Positions 52,618 to 62,088 of a stretch of DNA of 64,000 bases are shown here, in pieces. A model generated the notes under the pieces. It saw nothing but the letters and a program-made list of their open reading frames with translations, was not told the DNA's origin and did not search any database. The stretch's first letter is position 1. Every line of letters starts with the position of its first letter. Origin of the DNA: Rheinheimera sp. (lineage in GTDB: Bacteria; Pseudomonadota; Gammaproteobacteria; Enterobacterales; Alteromonadaceae). The position numbers and the translations under genes were made by a program. The stretch lies in contig SSFI01000014.1 in the NCBI GenBank assembly GCA_008015325.1, positions 1 to 64,000 on the forward strand. The letters run 5' to 3'.

Positions 52618-55041
52618 TCAGGATAAACGCAGAAATCCGTCCGGCACTTCGTCCACGAGGAATTGCTTTAACTGTTCGTCATCCAGCGGCCGGGCAAAAT
52701 AATAGCCCTGGCCGACATCACATTTGTGTTTTTTCAACAGCTGCAGCTGGGCGCGGTTTTCGACGCCTTCAGCGACGACAGTGAGTTCAAGCTTTTGCAC
52801 CATCGCGATAGTGGAGACGATGATTTGATAATCCGCATCGTTTTCCAGCATGCCAAACACAAAGGATTTATCGATTTTGATAATGTCGACCGGCATTTGT
52901 TTTAAATAACTCAGGCTGGAATAGCCGGTGCCAAAGTCGTCAATGGCAAAACAAAAGCCCATGGCTTTAAGCTGACGCATCATCTGCAAGGTGGTTTCAA
53001 TGTTTTTCACCAGCGTGCGTTCGGTCAGTTCCAGCTCAAAATGGTGAGCCGGCAAACCAAACTCGTCCAGCAAGCCCTGCAGCACCTCTGGCAACTGCGG
53101 GTCCAGAAACTGGCCGGCGGATAAATTAATCGCAATACGGATATGGCGGTAACCCTGACCGACCAATTGCTGCGCCAGTTCAAAACTACGCCGGAATACC
53201 CAATAGCCGAGTTCCACCATTTGCGGCGAATTTTCCAGCACGCTGATAAACTCGTCCGGTGTTACCATACCACGCTGCGGATGTGACCAGCGCAGCAGCG
53301 CTTCAAAGCCAACTAAGCGGCCGCTGGATAGCTCAATCTGTGGCTGTAGCACCAGATAAAACTGTTGCAGCCGAATGGCGTCTTTGATGTCACTTTCCAG
53401 CTGAATGCGGCTCGACAGACGCTGATACATTTGCTGGTCATAGCCGGTAAAAGCGGCACCACCCTGCTCTTTAGCGTTATACATCGCAATATCGGCCTGA
53501 CGAATTAAATCATCCGGTAAGGATTGCGGATCAGACGACATCGCCACGCCGATACTGCCGGAAACATAAAACAGCTGACCGTTAAGCTCCACCGGCTGCT
53601 GAAAGGCCTGTAGAATACGGTTAGCGACCTCCGCCGGATGTTCGTCAGACATTACATCCGGCAGCACCAGGACAAATTCGTCACCACCGAATCTGGACGC
53701 TAAATCGGTTGGCCGGATACAGGTTTTCAGCCGGTTGGCGGCTTCCACCAACAGCAAATCGCCGGCGGCATGGCCCTGGGTATCATTGACCAGTTTAAAA
53801 TTGTCCAGGTCGAGAAATAACACAGCTATCCGTCCGGGATGACGTTCAAGCGCCGCTAGGTATTTCTTCAGCTGGAACAACAACATATTACGGTTTGGTA
53901 AGCCGGTGAGCAGGTCATACATCGCGATGTTTTCCAGCTCGCGTGTATTGTGTTCAATCTGCTGATGCAGATGCTCCAATTCAAGGCTCAGTTGATTGGC
54001 CGCGTTGCCGAGCACGTCCAGCTCGTCAGTAAAAACAAAAGGCGGCTTCTGACTGTGTTCCCGAAACTCGCGGAACTGGCGCTGCGCCAACAGCGGTAAA
54101 TGGCGCGCCATCTGCAGCAAACGCAGACTAAGCCGCTGGGTACTGAAATAAATCAGCACCGCCACCAGTACAAAACAGACCAAAGCAAAAATCACAATCT
54201 GATACTGATAGTCCGCTTTGGTGCGGGCAAATTTATTGGTGTCATCCACCACCGCCAGATAATAACCCTGACCGTTGCCGACCAGCGGCAGGAAACTAAT
54301 CAGATAATGTTCGGCGCCAATCTGCACCGGCAGACCACTTTCGATTGCCTGTTTCACTGTGGCTTCAGCCGGCAGCGCCGCAAACACTGAGGCCATGCGG
54401 CTGGCATTGGATAAACTCAGCAGCTGCAGTTCACGGGCCGGGCGTTCCAGCTCGCCTTCAATCCGCACAATAGCAACTTCAGAACCCACACCTTGTTTCA
54501 GCGACGCCAGCACATCCAGCAGCGTGGTCGACAATGCCGCCACCGCCACATCACCGCTTTGATTTTGCACCGGCACCAGTACCAGCTTGGCGCAGTGCTC
54601 GGCGCAGACGATCTCGCTGAAAGGCTGCAGCTCCATCAACACCTGCTGCACTGCCTGCCGCACCCGGCCCGGCACTTCCGGTGTCGAGGCGTAGAGCAAC
54701 ACACCGTTTTTATCAAATAACCATTGATGTTCGACATTCAGATGCAGTGCTATGGTGTCATAGTGGCGCGCCAATGCTGTGGCAAACTCGCTGAAATCCT
54801 GCTGTTCGCGGACATTTGCCATATCAGTGAAGGACTCAAGCCAGCTACGCAGCTGGTTTTCCAGCAGCATATTCAGCAGTTCAAACTGTTGCTGGCGCAG
54901 TTGCAACTGCTTTTGTTGCTGCAAACGGAAGTCCTGCTCCATTTTTACTATGGCAAAACTGGTGAGCACCACCGTCATCAGCAACAAAGCGCTTAAAGTC
55001 AGCGCCAGAATTTTCCAGGGTAAACTTAAAAATGGCCGCAT
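52618..55041 (-). CDS. GGDEF-EAL two-domain c-di-GMP enzyme with periplasmic sensor
   Basis: The 807-residue protein has an N-terminal TM helix (ILALTLSALLLMTVVLTSFAIV), a periplasmic double-cache-like sensor (residues about 35-270), a second TM helix (IVIFALVCFVLVAVLIYFS) and a HAMP-like linker. The GGDEF domain has an intact RFGGDEF with inhibitory-site RPTD. The EAL domain is also intact (FEALLRWSHP, ELTERTLV, IDDFGTGYSSLSYLKQMPVDIIKIDKSF). Both synthesis and breakdown of c-di-GMP are possible. It is the last gene of an operon with a porin-like protein (gap of four bases) and a PstS-like protein, so its sensor probably reads a ligand handled by them. Confidence 0.92.
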   Translation of the reverse strand: MRPFLSLPWKILALTLSALLLMTVVLTSFAIVKMEQDFRLQQQKQLQLRQQQFELLNMLLENQLRSWLESFTDMANVREQQDFSEFATALARHYDTIALHLNVEHQWLFDKNGVLLYASTPEVPGRVRQAVQQVLMELQPFSEIVCAEHCAKLVLVPVQNQSGDVAVAALSTTLLDVLASLKQGVGSEVAIVRIEGELERPARELQLLSLSNASRMASVFAALPAEATVKQAIESGLPVQIGAEHYLISFLPLVGNGQGYYLAVVDDTNKFARTKADYQYQIVIFALVCFVLVAVLIYFSTQRLSLRLLQMARHLPLLAQRQFREFREHSQKPPFVFTDELDVLGNAANQLSLELEHLHQQIEHNTRELENIAMYDLLTGLPNRNMLLFQLKKYLAALERHPGRIAVLFLDLDNFKLVNDTQGHAAGDLLLVEAANRLKTCIRPTDLASRFGGDEFVLVLPDVMSDEHPAEVANRILQAFQQPVELNGQLFYVSGSIGVAMSSDPQSLPDDLIRQADIAMYNAKEQGGAAFTGYDQQMYQRLSSRIQLESDIKDAIRLQQFYLVLQPQIELSSGRLVGFEALLRWSHPQRGMVTPDEFISVLENSPQMVELGYWVFRRSFELAQQLVGQGYRHIRIAINLSAGQFLDPQLPEVLQGLLDEFGLPAHHFELELTERTLVKNIETTLQMMRQLKAMGFCFAIDDFGTGYSSLSYLKQMPVDIIKIDKSFVFGMLENDADYQIIVSTIAMVQKLELTVVAEGVENRAQLQLLKKHKCDVGQGYYFARPLDDEQLKQFLVDEVPDGFLRLS

Positions 55042-55045
55042 AAGA

Positions 55046-56245
55046 TCAGAACCAATACATCAGTTGCACCGCCCAGATATCGTGCTGACGACTGCGGTTA
55101 ATCTCGATGGCCGGCACCACGTTAGGCCCCAGTCGCCCGGTGCCGGTGATCCAGTGATATTCCAGTTTCAGCCGCAGATTACGGTCCAGCTCCTGCGTAA
55201 TACCAAGGCCCCAGTCGCGCTGATAACCAAAATAACGGGCAATCAGCCCACCGCTTTGCAGCGGCAGCAAAGCACCGCCGCGGTCATCTTTATTGGCCGT
55301 GTACCAGTCATAACTGGCATAGAGCCGGGTATTTTCCGACCAGTTATAGCTGCCGAGTAAAAAAGCGCCCTGAGCAAACTGATTGCGGTTAAAACCGGGC
55401 AGATAAAAACCTCGGGCAAACACCCGCTCCTGCATCAACTCACTGGATAATTCCCATAATTCAGCGCTATAGCGCCAGTTGGCCATCACGCGCTGCACGG
55501 TAAAATCACCGTCAAAAAACAGGTCAGGCTGTGTCTGACGATATTCAAAACCGGAATCAAGCAAGGAGATGCCCCATTGCGTCTGGCTATTTGCAGGCCG
55601 GAAAAACAGGGTCGCCTGATGCACGTACTTTTGCTCGGTATCACCTTGCAGTTGTGTGGCGATGACCCGGCGCGACATTTCTTTACTGATAGGAGTAGCG
55701 CCGTAGCTCCAAATCCATTCAAACTCACCGGCGGCAGTGGTATTAGTCGATTGTAAGGCAATCCCATCGGAACCAACGGCGATATCGCGGAAAGCGTCAA
55801 AATACACCGACTGCGGCAGCACTATCATCGGCCTGGTCATCGGCACATCGCGGGTGCTGGAATAGAGCCAATGCATATTCTTAAAGCGTCCGGCGTATAA
55901 ATTCAGCTGCCAGTCCAGACTGTTAATCGCGGTCCAGTTCAGGAATAAATAATCGACCCGGCCACCCGATGCATAACGATTGCCGCCATCGAGGTACATC
56001 AGCTGGCCAGACAGGCGTAAATCAGCGCTGAACTGATAACTGCCATTGACGCCAAATTCAGTCAGTTCAGTGCTGATGGCGCCGTCATCATTGACAAAAT
56101 TACTGTCGCTCGCCTGTATCAGTCCCTGTGAGACAAAACCATGCCACTGCCAGCTATCAGCCGCAGCAGTATCAGACAGACCGCATATTGCCAGCAGGCA
56201 AGCGCTAAGGCCTGATTGGAATGACTTTAACAACCTGAGTTTCAT
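55046..56245 (-). CDS. Porin-like outer-membrane protein
   Basis: The 399-residue protein has a signal peptide (cleavage after TAAA/DSWQWHGFVSQG). A beta-barrel pattern follows, with amphipathic strands such as LRLSGQLMYLDGG, WQLNLYAGRFKNMHW, QWGISLLDSGFEYRQ, LRLKLEYHWITGTG and the terminal VQLMYWF ending in phenylalanine. The opening 'WQWHGFVSQGLIQASDSNFV' is typical of uncharacterised porins found beside GGDEF-EAL genes. Its start overlaps the end of the PstS-like gene by 41 bases. It may import or sense the ligand of this operon. Confidence 0.8.
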   Translation of the reverse strand: MKLRLLKSFQSGLSACLLAICGLSDTAAADSWQWHGFVSQGLIQASDSNFVNDDGAISTELTEFGVNGSYQFSADLRLSGQLMYLDGGNRYASGGRVDYLFLNWTAINSLDWQLNLYAGRFKNMHWLYSSTRDVPMTRPMIVLPQSVYFDAFRDIAVGSDGIALQSTNTTAAGEFEWIWSYGATPISKEMSRRVIATQLQGDTEQKYVHQATLFFRPANSQTQWGISLLDSGFEYRQTQPDLFFDGDFTVQRVMANWRYSAELWELSSELMQERVFARGFYLPGFNRNQFAQGAFLLGSYNWSENTRLYASYDWYTANKDDRGGALLPLQSGGLIARYFGYQRDWGLGITQELDRNLRLKLEYHWITGTGRLGPNVVPAIEINRSRQHDIWAVQLMYWF

Positions 56246-56642
56246 CCTGTATCCCGATATAACCTATGGCACCTGGGGTTGCGGCGACTGCCTGCAACAT
56301 GGCCTGTTGATCCTGTAATTCGGTAGGGGGCGTTCCTGTCCCGGAGTACGTCAGTTTTTGCCAGACCCGTTCCAGCTGATAAGGAAACAGCTGTAACTGG
56401 TCGCGGCAGAATTGCAGATTGACCGCAGAACGCGGCGCAAGGGTAAAAACACGAATGGCGACGCCATCAGGCCAGACCACCTGGCGCATCAGATAAATAC
56501 TACGTAATTGTGCTGGCGATAAAGCATCAACCTGAACGGACGGATGCACGATGACCCGAACCGGTGGCGAGACTTCTGCAGCAGATCCTGCAACAGCAGC
56601 CTGACACCACAGCAAATAAAAACAGAGAAATAACCTTTTCAC
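56205..56642 (-). CDS. PstS-like periplasmic substrate-binding protein, short
   Basis: The 145-residue product begins at GTG 56642 (VKRLFLCFYLLWCQAAVAGS, a signal peptide), supported by AAGGA five bases upstream; longer frames would hide the signal. The mature part, VRVIVHPSVQVDALSPAQLRSIYLMRQVVWPDGVAIRVFTLAP and ...TPGAIGYIGIQDE, matches the short phosphate-binding-protein-like family (PBP-like-2 fold), about half the length of PstS. It is first in the operon with the porin and the GGDEF-EAL protein. A TATACT -10 lies about 70 bases upstream (56710-56715). Binding of phosphate is suggested by the family only. Confidence 0.78.
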   Translation of the reverse strand: MKRLFLCFYLLWCQAAVAGSAAEVSPPVRVIVHPSVQVDALSPAQLRSIYLMRQVVWPDGVAIRVFTLAPRSAVNLQFCRDQLQLFPYQLERVWQKLTYSGTGTPPTELQDQQAMLQAVAATPGAIGYIGIQDETQVVKVIPIRP

Positions 56643-56840
56643 GATGTCCTTCTGTGCTGAACCATCTGGCAATTCAGGTTGTATCCGGAAACTCAAGGCC
56701 ATAAAGCCGAGTATAGACGACTTGAAAAAAAACAAAAAAGAATGCTGTAAAACAATAGTTTACACAAAATTAGCATTCAGTACAGGATTTGATCGTATCG
56801 CCGGCAAATGCTCCCGCTTTGCTGGTATACCTTGAATATG

Positions 56841-56863
56841 AAACAAAGCCGGCAACAGCCGGC
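56841..56863 (-). terminator. Weak intrinsic terminator after the choice-of-anchor I gene
   Basis: GCCGGC (56848-56853), loop of four, GCCGGC (56858-56863). On the minus strand it is followed by TTTGTTT. Confidence 0.55.
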
Positions 56864-56882
56864 CTGTTCTGGCAAAGCGGGA

Positions 56883-58655
56883 TTAACTCTTTGGCGTCAG
56901 TTCAAACACCGTCAAAGTGCCGCTGACTTCGTTGGCCATCAGCAATAACGGTGTGCCGGTAGGACTATTGGCCGGCGCAATAAAAGACAGCGACTCTGGC
57001 CCCAAATCACCGGCTTGTGCCACGTTGCCCGTCACCACTGCGGGCACTTTGTCGTCGTTAATGTTATAGACCGCGTTCACATCGCGGTTATAGGCGTAGT
57101 CGACAAACTGCGGTGCATAAGGATTAGAAATATCATAAACATAGATACCGCTCATCCGTTCTGTGCCAATAAAAGCATAAGTACGGCCATTGATTTGGCC
57201 GAGGGCCAGCGCTTCGGGCTCCGGGCCTTTATCGTCGGAACGGTTATCGCCCTCGACCGTCAGATGGTTGGAATTGAATTTATCGCCATGGACGCCGGAG
57301 GCGATACGTTCAAAATCATTGCCGCTGTCAAACACCTGCTGACCATTCTGGTCCCAGATACTGAAAGAGCGGGCGCCATAAGCATATAAAGCATCATATT
57401 CGCCGCTGGCATTTTGCCCCAGCGCCCTGGTGACATTGAGCCGGCCCAAAACATCGGCTGAATAAGACTGACGGGCACTTAACGCTGCCGAGCGCTTCAG
57501 CGCCGACACTCGTTTTTGCTCAGAGAAACCAGCCCAGTCCCTTGCATCACCTTCGTTGGCGCTGACATAAAAAGCACTGCCCTGCCAGCTGAAGCTTTGC
57601 AGCGTGTCTGGCTGATACATGCCATACAAACCAGGCACTGTTTGCAGATTCACACCGTCTTTGTTGCTGACGTCCAGGCTGTTTTTCGCCAGGCTATGGT
57701 CTTTAAAACCCAGCGGTAAAACTTTATCCAGTTTCGCTGTGGCGAGGTCAATGACCGCAATAGCATTATTTTCCTGTAATACGACCCAAGCCTTTTTCAG
57801 GTCCGGGCTCAGTGCGATATATTCAGGTTCTAAATCCTGCGCCACGGTGGTGCTGGCAGGCCCTGCGAATTTCACGCCTTTGGCAGCAAGCGCAGCTTTG
57901 TCGCTGTTCAGCGCACTGAAGCTGACAGTTTTGGCTTGTGTGGCCGCCACGCCATTCGATACAGAGATCAACGAAACGGAACCTTCCGGATCAACCGAAT
58001 AATCAGCCACCGGTTCGCCTTCATTGGCGACCAATAACCATTTGCCATCACTGCTGAACGTCAGCATGTCCGGCTGGGCACCCACCCGAATGGCTTGTTT
58101 TAACAAAGGCGCGCCCTGGCTTAAATCATATATCAGCGCCACCCCGGCCTCACTGCGGGTCTTATTTTCCACCGCAATCGCCAGTAGCTGACCCTGGATA
58201 CTGATGGAATTGGCAAAACCTAAAGCCACAGTTTCGTCCTGATCGGCGCTGTTACGCACTGTCACTGTAGCCGGCAAGGTTAAAGGCTGGCTGGTCAGCG
58301 TATTGGCGGTCAGTGGGTCCGACAGGGCCTGACTTTTAACCGAAGCAGCATCCAGCACTTCGACCCGGTTAGCCGCGCCATTGACGACAAAAATCCGTTT
58401 GGACTGGGCATGAAACGCAGTGATTTCCGCAGCACCGGCGCCATAACTGCCAGTCACATAGCGGGCTACCGCCTGTAGCTGCATGCCAACCGGCGCATTC
58501 TGACCGTTACTGCCGTTAGTGCCGGATGGGCCGGTGGCACCGGTTTGCCCCGCCGGGCCTGTCGCGCCCGGTGCACCGTCGTCACCCTCTAATGTGCAAC
58601 CACTTAATGCCGCCGAGACCAGCAAAGCTGCCAGCGAAACTTTTAACGCCTTCAT
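56883..58655 (-). CDS. Choice-of-anchor I family lipoprotein with collagen-like segment
   Basis: The 590-residue protein has a lipobox LSGC (Cys20). A collagen-like Gly-x-y run follows (GAPGATGPAGQTGATGPSG, residues about 27-53). The large beta-propeller-type domain of the choice-of-anchor I family then shows GAGAAEITAFHAQSKRIFVVNGAANRVEVLD, FSSDGKWLLVANEGEPV, DLEPEYIALSPDLKKAWVVLQENNAIAVID and NRSDDKGPEPEALALGQINGRTYAFIGTER. The propeller resembles domains found in phosphoesterases, and the gene lies behind a phased Pho-box array, so a part in phosphate scavenging at the cell surface is plausible. Enzymatic activity is not evident. GGAG precedes ATG 58655. Confidence 0.85.
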   Translation of the reverse strand: MKALKVSLAALLVSAALSGCTLEGDDGAPGATGPAGQTGATGPSGTNGSNGQNAPVGMQLQAVARYVTGSYGAGAAEITAFHAQSKRIFVVNGAANRVEVLDAASVKSQALSDPLTANTLTSQPLTLPATVTVRNSADQDETVALGFANSISIQGQLLAIAVENKTRSEAGVALIYDLSQGAPLLKQAIRVGAQPDMLTFSSDGKWLLVANEGEPVADYSVDPEGSVSLISVSNGVAATQAKTVSFSALNSDKAALAAKGVKFAGPASTTVAQDLEPEYIALSPDLKKAWVVLQENNAIAVIDLATAKLDKVLPLGFKDHSLAKNSLDVSNKDGVNLQTVPGLYGMYQPDTLQSFSWQGSAFYVSANEGDARDWAGFSEQKRVSALKRSAALSARQSYSADVLGRLNVTRALGQNASGEYDALYAYGARSFSIWDQNGQQVFDSGNDFERIASGVHGDKFNSNHLTVEGDNRSDDKGPEPEALALGQINGRTYAFIGTERMSGIYVYDISNPYAPQFVDYAYNRDVNAVYNINDDKVPAVVTGNVAQAGDLGPESLSFIAPANSPTGTPLLLMANEVSGTLTVFELTPKS

Positions 58656-58698
58656 TTGTCGCTCCTGAACAGAAAAAACAAGACGTTAGCTGTAGTGC

Positions 58699-58738
58699 AT
58701 GACAGGGGTGTGAAGTTATGATGGCCATTACATGACAG
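58699..58738 (-). promoter_or_regulatory. Phased Pho-box array upstream of the choice-of-anchor I gene
   Basis: On the minus strand four heptamers follow each other at exact 11-base spacing: CTGTCAT (58738-58732), TGGCCAT (58727-58721), ACTTCAC (58716-58710), CTGTCAT (58705-58699). The first and last are perfect Pho-box heptamers; 11-base phasing is that of PhoB direct repeats. The array ends 43 bases before the ATG, leaving room for a -10 element (TAACGT-like). Confidence 0.6.
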
Positions 58739-58833
58739 AAAAAATGTCCGAAAAATCGCGTTGCCCCCTTGTAAATCAGTGCTGGGCGGCAACACTAGAT
58801 AAAGCTTATTGATGCAAAAAAACGGAGTGCAAC

Positions 58834-59679
58834 TTGAACGCTGCCGAATGTGCTCTTCAGGTCGGTGATATTTTCGCTTTGCCGGATACCTGCCTGAAAA
58901 TCAAACAAATTATCGATGATGAAATCAGCGATATCGATGAAATCGCCGAACTGATTTCTTATGACCCAGTCCTGTCATCCAAGCTGCTACGACTGGCGAA
59001 CAGTGCCTTGTACAGCTTTCCCAGACAAGTGGAAACGGTACAAAAAGCCGTGCAGGTGCTGGGCGAAACTCAGGTTTACAATCTGGTGGTGGCCAGCGGC
59101 GCCGCTGAAGCTTTTGCCAGTCTGAAACCCACTGCCATCGCGCTGGACAAGTTTTGGGAGCACAGTATCAATACTGCTCTGATTGCTAAACATCTGGCCT
59201 TTAAGCTTGGGGTGAAAAAAGATGAACCGATTTATCTGGCCGGCCTGTTGCATAATTTGGGGGAATTGGTGGTGGTTCAGGTAAAACCGGACATAGCCCG
59301 GATTTGTGCCCAATACAAAAAAGGCCAAAAACCCTGGCTGAAACAACAAGAACTACTGGGCTTTACTTATGCCGACTGCACAGTAGAGTTGCTGAAGCAC
59401 TGGCAGCTGCCGGACCGCATTATTCAGCCGCTGAAACAGCTCAATCAGCCTGAATACTCGGCAGCCAACAAAGTGAGTCTTATTCTGCATCTGGCCAGTT
59501 GTCTGGCATTAAGTGAAGCCAACTCTGAGGTGTTTCAGCTTTATGATTTAACCGACAAACAAATTATGGATGTACTGGGTCTGAGCAAAGATGACCTGCG
59601 TGACGCCAGCAGCTTTGCCTTTTTAGAAGGGATGTCGATCCTGAGTTTACTCAACCCGGCGCTGTTCAGTATTTTCTGA
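58834..59679 (+). CDS. HDOD domain protein
   Basis: The 281-residue cytosolic protein is a single HDOD domain: residues 1-200 include ISYDPVLSSKLLRLANSALYSFPRQVETVQKAVQVLGETQVYNLVV, FWEHSINTALIAKHLAFKLG and EPIYLAGLLHNLGELVV. The catalytic HD pair of true HD phosphohydrolases is degenerate (HN), as in HDOD proteins, which act as signalling scaffolds, often in c-di-GMP or two-component networks. Initiation is at TTG 58834 behind ACGGAG at a good distance. No adjacent kinase is seen, but three GGDEF/EAL genes lie within 10 kb. Confidence 0.9.
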   Translation: MNAAECALQVGDIFALPDTCLKIKQIIDDEISDIDEIAELISYDPVLSSKLLRLANSALYSFPRQVETVQKAVQVLGETQVYNLVVASGAAEAFASLKPTAIALDKFWEHSINTALIAKHLAFKLGVKKDEPIYLAGLLHNLGELVVVQVKPDIARICAQYKKGQKPWLKQQELLGFTYADCTVELLKHWQLPDRIIQPLKQLNQPEYSAANKVSLILHLASCLALSEANSEVFQLYDLTDKQIMDVLGLSKDDLRDASSFAFLEGMSILSLLNPALFSIF

Positions 59680-59712
59680 CGCAGACCGGACAAATTTTGT
59701 TACCCCAAGATA

Positions 59713-59736
59713 AAACCGGGCCAAAACCCGGTTTTT
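59713..59736 (+). terminator. Bidirectional intrinsic terminator between the HDOD and S46 genes
   Basis: AAACCGGG (59713-59720), loop of six, CCCGGTTT (59727-59734), followed by TT on the plus strand and by TTTTATCTT on the minus strand. Confidence 0.85.
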
Positions 59737-59767
59737 GCTTGCCACAAGGGCTCAGACTGGCGTGATA

Positions 59768-61951
59768 TCAGTCACGTACAATCGACATCTCATCCAGCAG
59801 ATTCTGCGCCCCATCAACATATTGCATCATCCACAGCACAAAGCGGATGTCGACATGGATGGCGCGGGTGATCGCCGGATTAAAGTACCAGTCTTTACTG
59901 ATCGACTCATAAGTCGAATCAAAGTTAAGGCCGATCAGTTCGCCTTTGCCATTCATCACCGCAGAGCCAGAGTTCCCGCCGGTGGTGTCGGCGCTTGATA
60001 AGAAATTCAGCGGCACCGAATCAAATGGCAACGCCGGTTTGGCACCAAGGTCGGCATAATAATAACCGTCATACTGTTTCGCCTGATAGGCTTTCACCAG
60101 ATTGTCCGGCAACTGGAAAACCCCTGTTGGCTGCTGTTTGGCAATCATACCGCGCACCGAAGTGAATGGCGTTTTATAGACCCCATCAGCCGCCGGATAA
60201 CCGTCAACATGGCCGTAAGTGACCCGCAGCGTGCTGTTGGCATCCGGGTAAACCGGTTTACCTTTGCTTTGATTAAATGCAATCACTGCCTGCATATAGG
60301 CTGGACGGGTTTTTAACAAAGCGCCTTGAATAGCCTTTTGTTGCTGCTCCAGCGCGATTTGCTGCTGATAAACCGCAACTGCGGCTTTGATAAAAGGATC
60401 TGCACTGGCAGCAAACTCGGCCGGAGTTTTTTCCAGCCAGGCCAGCCGCCCGGCACTGCTGCCTAAGGTCGTGCTGTCATACCAGGGTTTTAAGCTGGCG
60501 CTGATTTGTGCGGCGGTCATACCCGGTACTAAACCTAACGCGTCATCCAGCGCCTTGACGCGCAGCAGCGGTTTTTGCTGCAGATAAACTTCAAGCTGTT
60601 GGCTCCACAGCGCTAAATCGACCGTGGGCGCAAAGCTGGTGTCCAGCCGTTTTAACCGGCCCTGCCACATTTTCAGGTCGCGCTGCTGATACCCCAGCTC
60701 ACGCTCCGCATCCGGCTTTTGTCGCTCTTGCGCCAGGCGATATAAGTCTTGGGCCGCTTTGAGCAAATCGCTGCGTTTGGCGTTATCAAAATACCAGGTT
60801 TGTTGCTGATACTGCTGTTCAGCACTGACCACTTCTTTGAGCGCTGCCAGCGCCTGCTGATGGCCTTTGCGGCTGCTGTCCGCCGCTATCCAGTCCAGTA
60901 ACTCCTGCTGTTGCTGCTGTTTAATGGCGTGAATGTCGGTGACTTTAAAGCCATCGAGCAGACCCTGCATTTTTTTCATCCGGTTGTTGTAGCCTTTAAC
61001 CACCGAGGCATAGCGCACCTGCAAGGCCGGATCTTTGACACCAAAAGCGTCAATAGTCTGGATCATTTGCTTAAATGTGGTGACGCTCGCCGGATACTGC
61101 CAGTCGCGGGCAAAGGCAATTTCTTCGGCCAGTCGGTAACGACTGGTTTGGCCCGGATAACCGGCCAATAAAATACCATCACCGGCTTTGACGCCGCCGG
61201 CATTCACTTTTAAGTGAAATTTTGGCTGGTAAGGCACGTTGTCTTTGGCAAAAGCTGCCGGTTTGCCGTCTTTGCCGACATAACCGCGCAAAAACGAATA
61301 ATCGCCGGTGTGGCGCGGATATTCGTAGTTGTCGATATCACCGCCAAAATTACCAACCGCTTCAGACGGTGCATATACCAGCCGCACGTCCTGGATCATC
61401 AGCTGTTTGATCAGGAAAAACTGCAGGCCATGATGAAAGCTGACCACATTACAGCGGTAATTTGCATCACTTTCACACGCCTGGATCAGCTGTTTACGGT
61501 TGTTTTCAATGGCTTCAAAGCGAGCCAGGTCCGTCAGTTTTGCCGGCAAAGCGCCGCTGACTTTCGCCGTCACATCTTCAACCAGTTCAGTCACATATAA
61601 CCGTTCTGACGGGCCGGCAGGCAGCTCTTCCGCCTGAGTTTTGGCCAGAAAACCATTGGCTATCAAATTATTTTCAGCGCTGGAATTTTGCTGAATAGCG
61701 CCATAAGCACAGTGATGATTGGTGATAACTAAGCCCTGCGGTGAGACAAAAGACGCAGAGCAATAACCGAGACTGACAATGGCATTCATCGGATATTTGC
61801 TTAAATCGGCCAAATCGGCTGCCGGCACTGTGATGCCGCGGGCACTGAGTTGTGGTTGTAATTGTGGCAATTGATAAGGTTGCCATTGGCCTTCGTCGGC
61901 AACAACGGCGCTACTGCACAGCAGCGCCGGAACCAGCAGTTTTTTATACAT
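59768..61951 (-). CDS. S46 family dipeptidyl-peptidase (DPP7/DPP11-like)
   Basis: The 727-residue periplasmic serine peptidase has a signal peptide (ends VVADEGQW) and a double beta-barrel chymotrypsin fold split by a helical domain. Catalytic residues are H80 in ITNHHCAYGAI, the Asp in GGDIDNYEYPRHTGD (about 204-217) and S661 in TTGGNSGSAVMNGKGELIGLNFD. It removes dipeptides from the N-terminus of peptides. The residue that separates DPP7 (Gly) from DPP11 (Arg) is Ser679 here (LNFDSTYE), so specificity is uncertain. ATG 61951 is chosen for the signal peptide. A POT-family peptide transporter follows upstream, a logical partner. Confidence 0.93.
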   Translation of the reverse strand: MYKKLLVPALLCSSAVVADEGQWQPYQLPQLQPQLSARGITVPAADLADLSKYPMNAIVSLGYCSASFVSPQGLVITNHHCAYGAIQQNSSAENNLIANGFLAKTQAEELPAGPSERLYVTELVEDVTAKVSGALPAKLTDLARFEAIENNRKQLIQACESDANYRCNVVSFHHGLQFFLIKQLMIQDVRLVYAPSEAVGNFGGDIDNYEYPRHTGDYSFLRGYVGKDGKPAAFAKDNVPYQPKFHLKVNAGGVKAGDGILLAGYPGQTSRYRLAEEIAFARDWQYPASVTTFKQMIQTIDAFGVKDPALQVRYASVVKGYNNRMKKMQGLLDGFKVTDIHAIKQQQQQELLDWIAADSSRKGHQQALAALKEVVSAEQQYQQQTWYFDNAKRSDLLKAAQDLYRLAQERQKPDAERELGYQQRDLKMWQGRLKRLDTSFAPTVDLALWSQQLEVYLQQKPLLRVKALDDALGLVPGMTAAQISASLKPWYDSTTLGSSAGRLAWLEKTPAEFAASADPFIKAAVAVYQQQIALEQQQKAIQGALLKTRPAYMQAVIAFNQSKGKPVYPDANSTLRVTYGHVDGYPAADGVYKTPFTSVRGMIAKQQPTGVFQLPDNLVKAYQAKQYDGYYYADLGAKPALPFDSVPLNFLSSADTTGGNSGSAVMNGKGELIGLNFDSTYESISKDWYFNPAITRAIHVDIRFVLWMMQYVDGAQNLLDEMSIVRD

Positions 61952-62088
61952 TGAGACAGTCCATTCTGACAAAAGACCTAGCCTAGCGCTATGAGCACCC
62001 CGCAGCAAGCCATGCCGGCCGACTGCGCGCCAAGGTGCCTGTCAGCAGCGGCCGTTACCTGCGCAGAGTCTGGTTTGGGACTGAGGGG

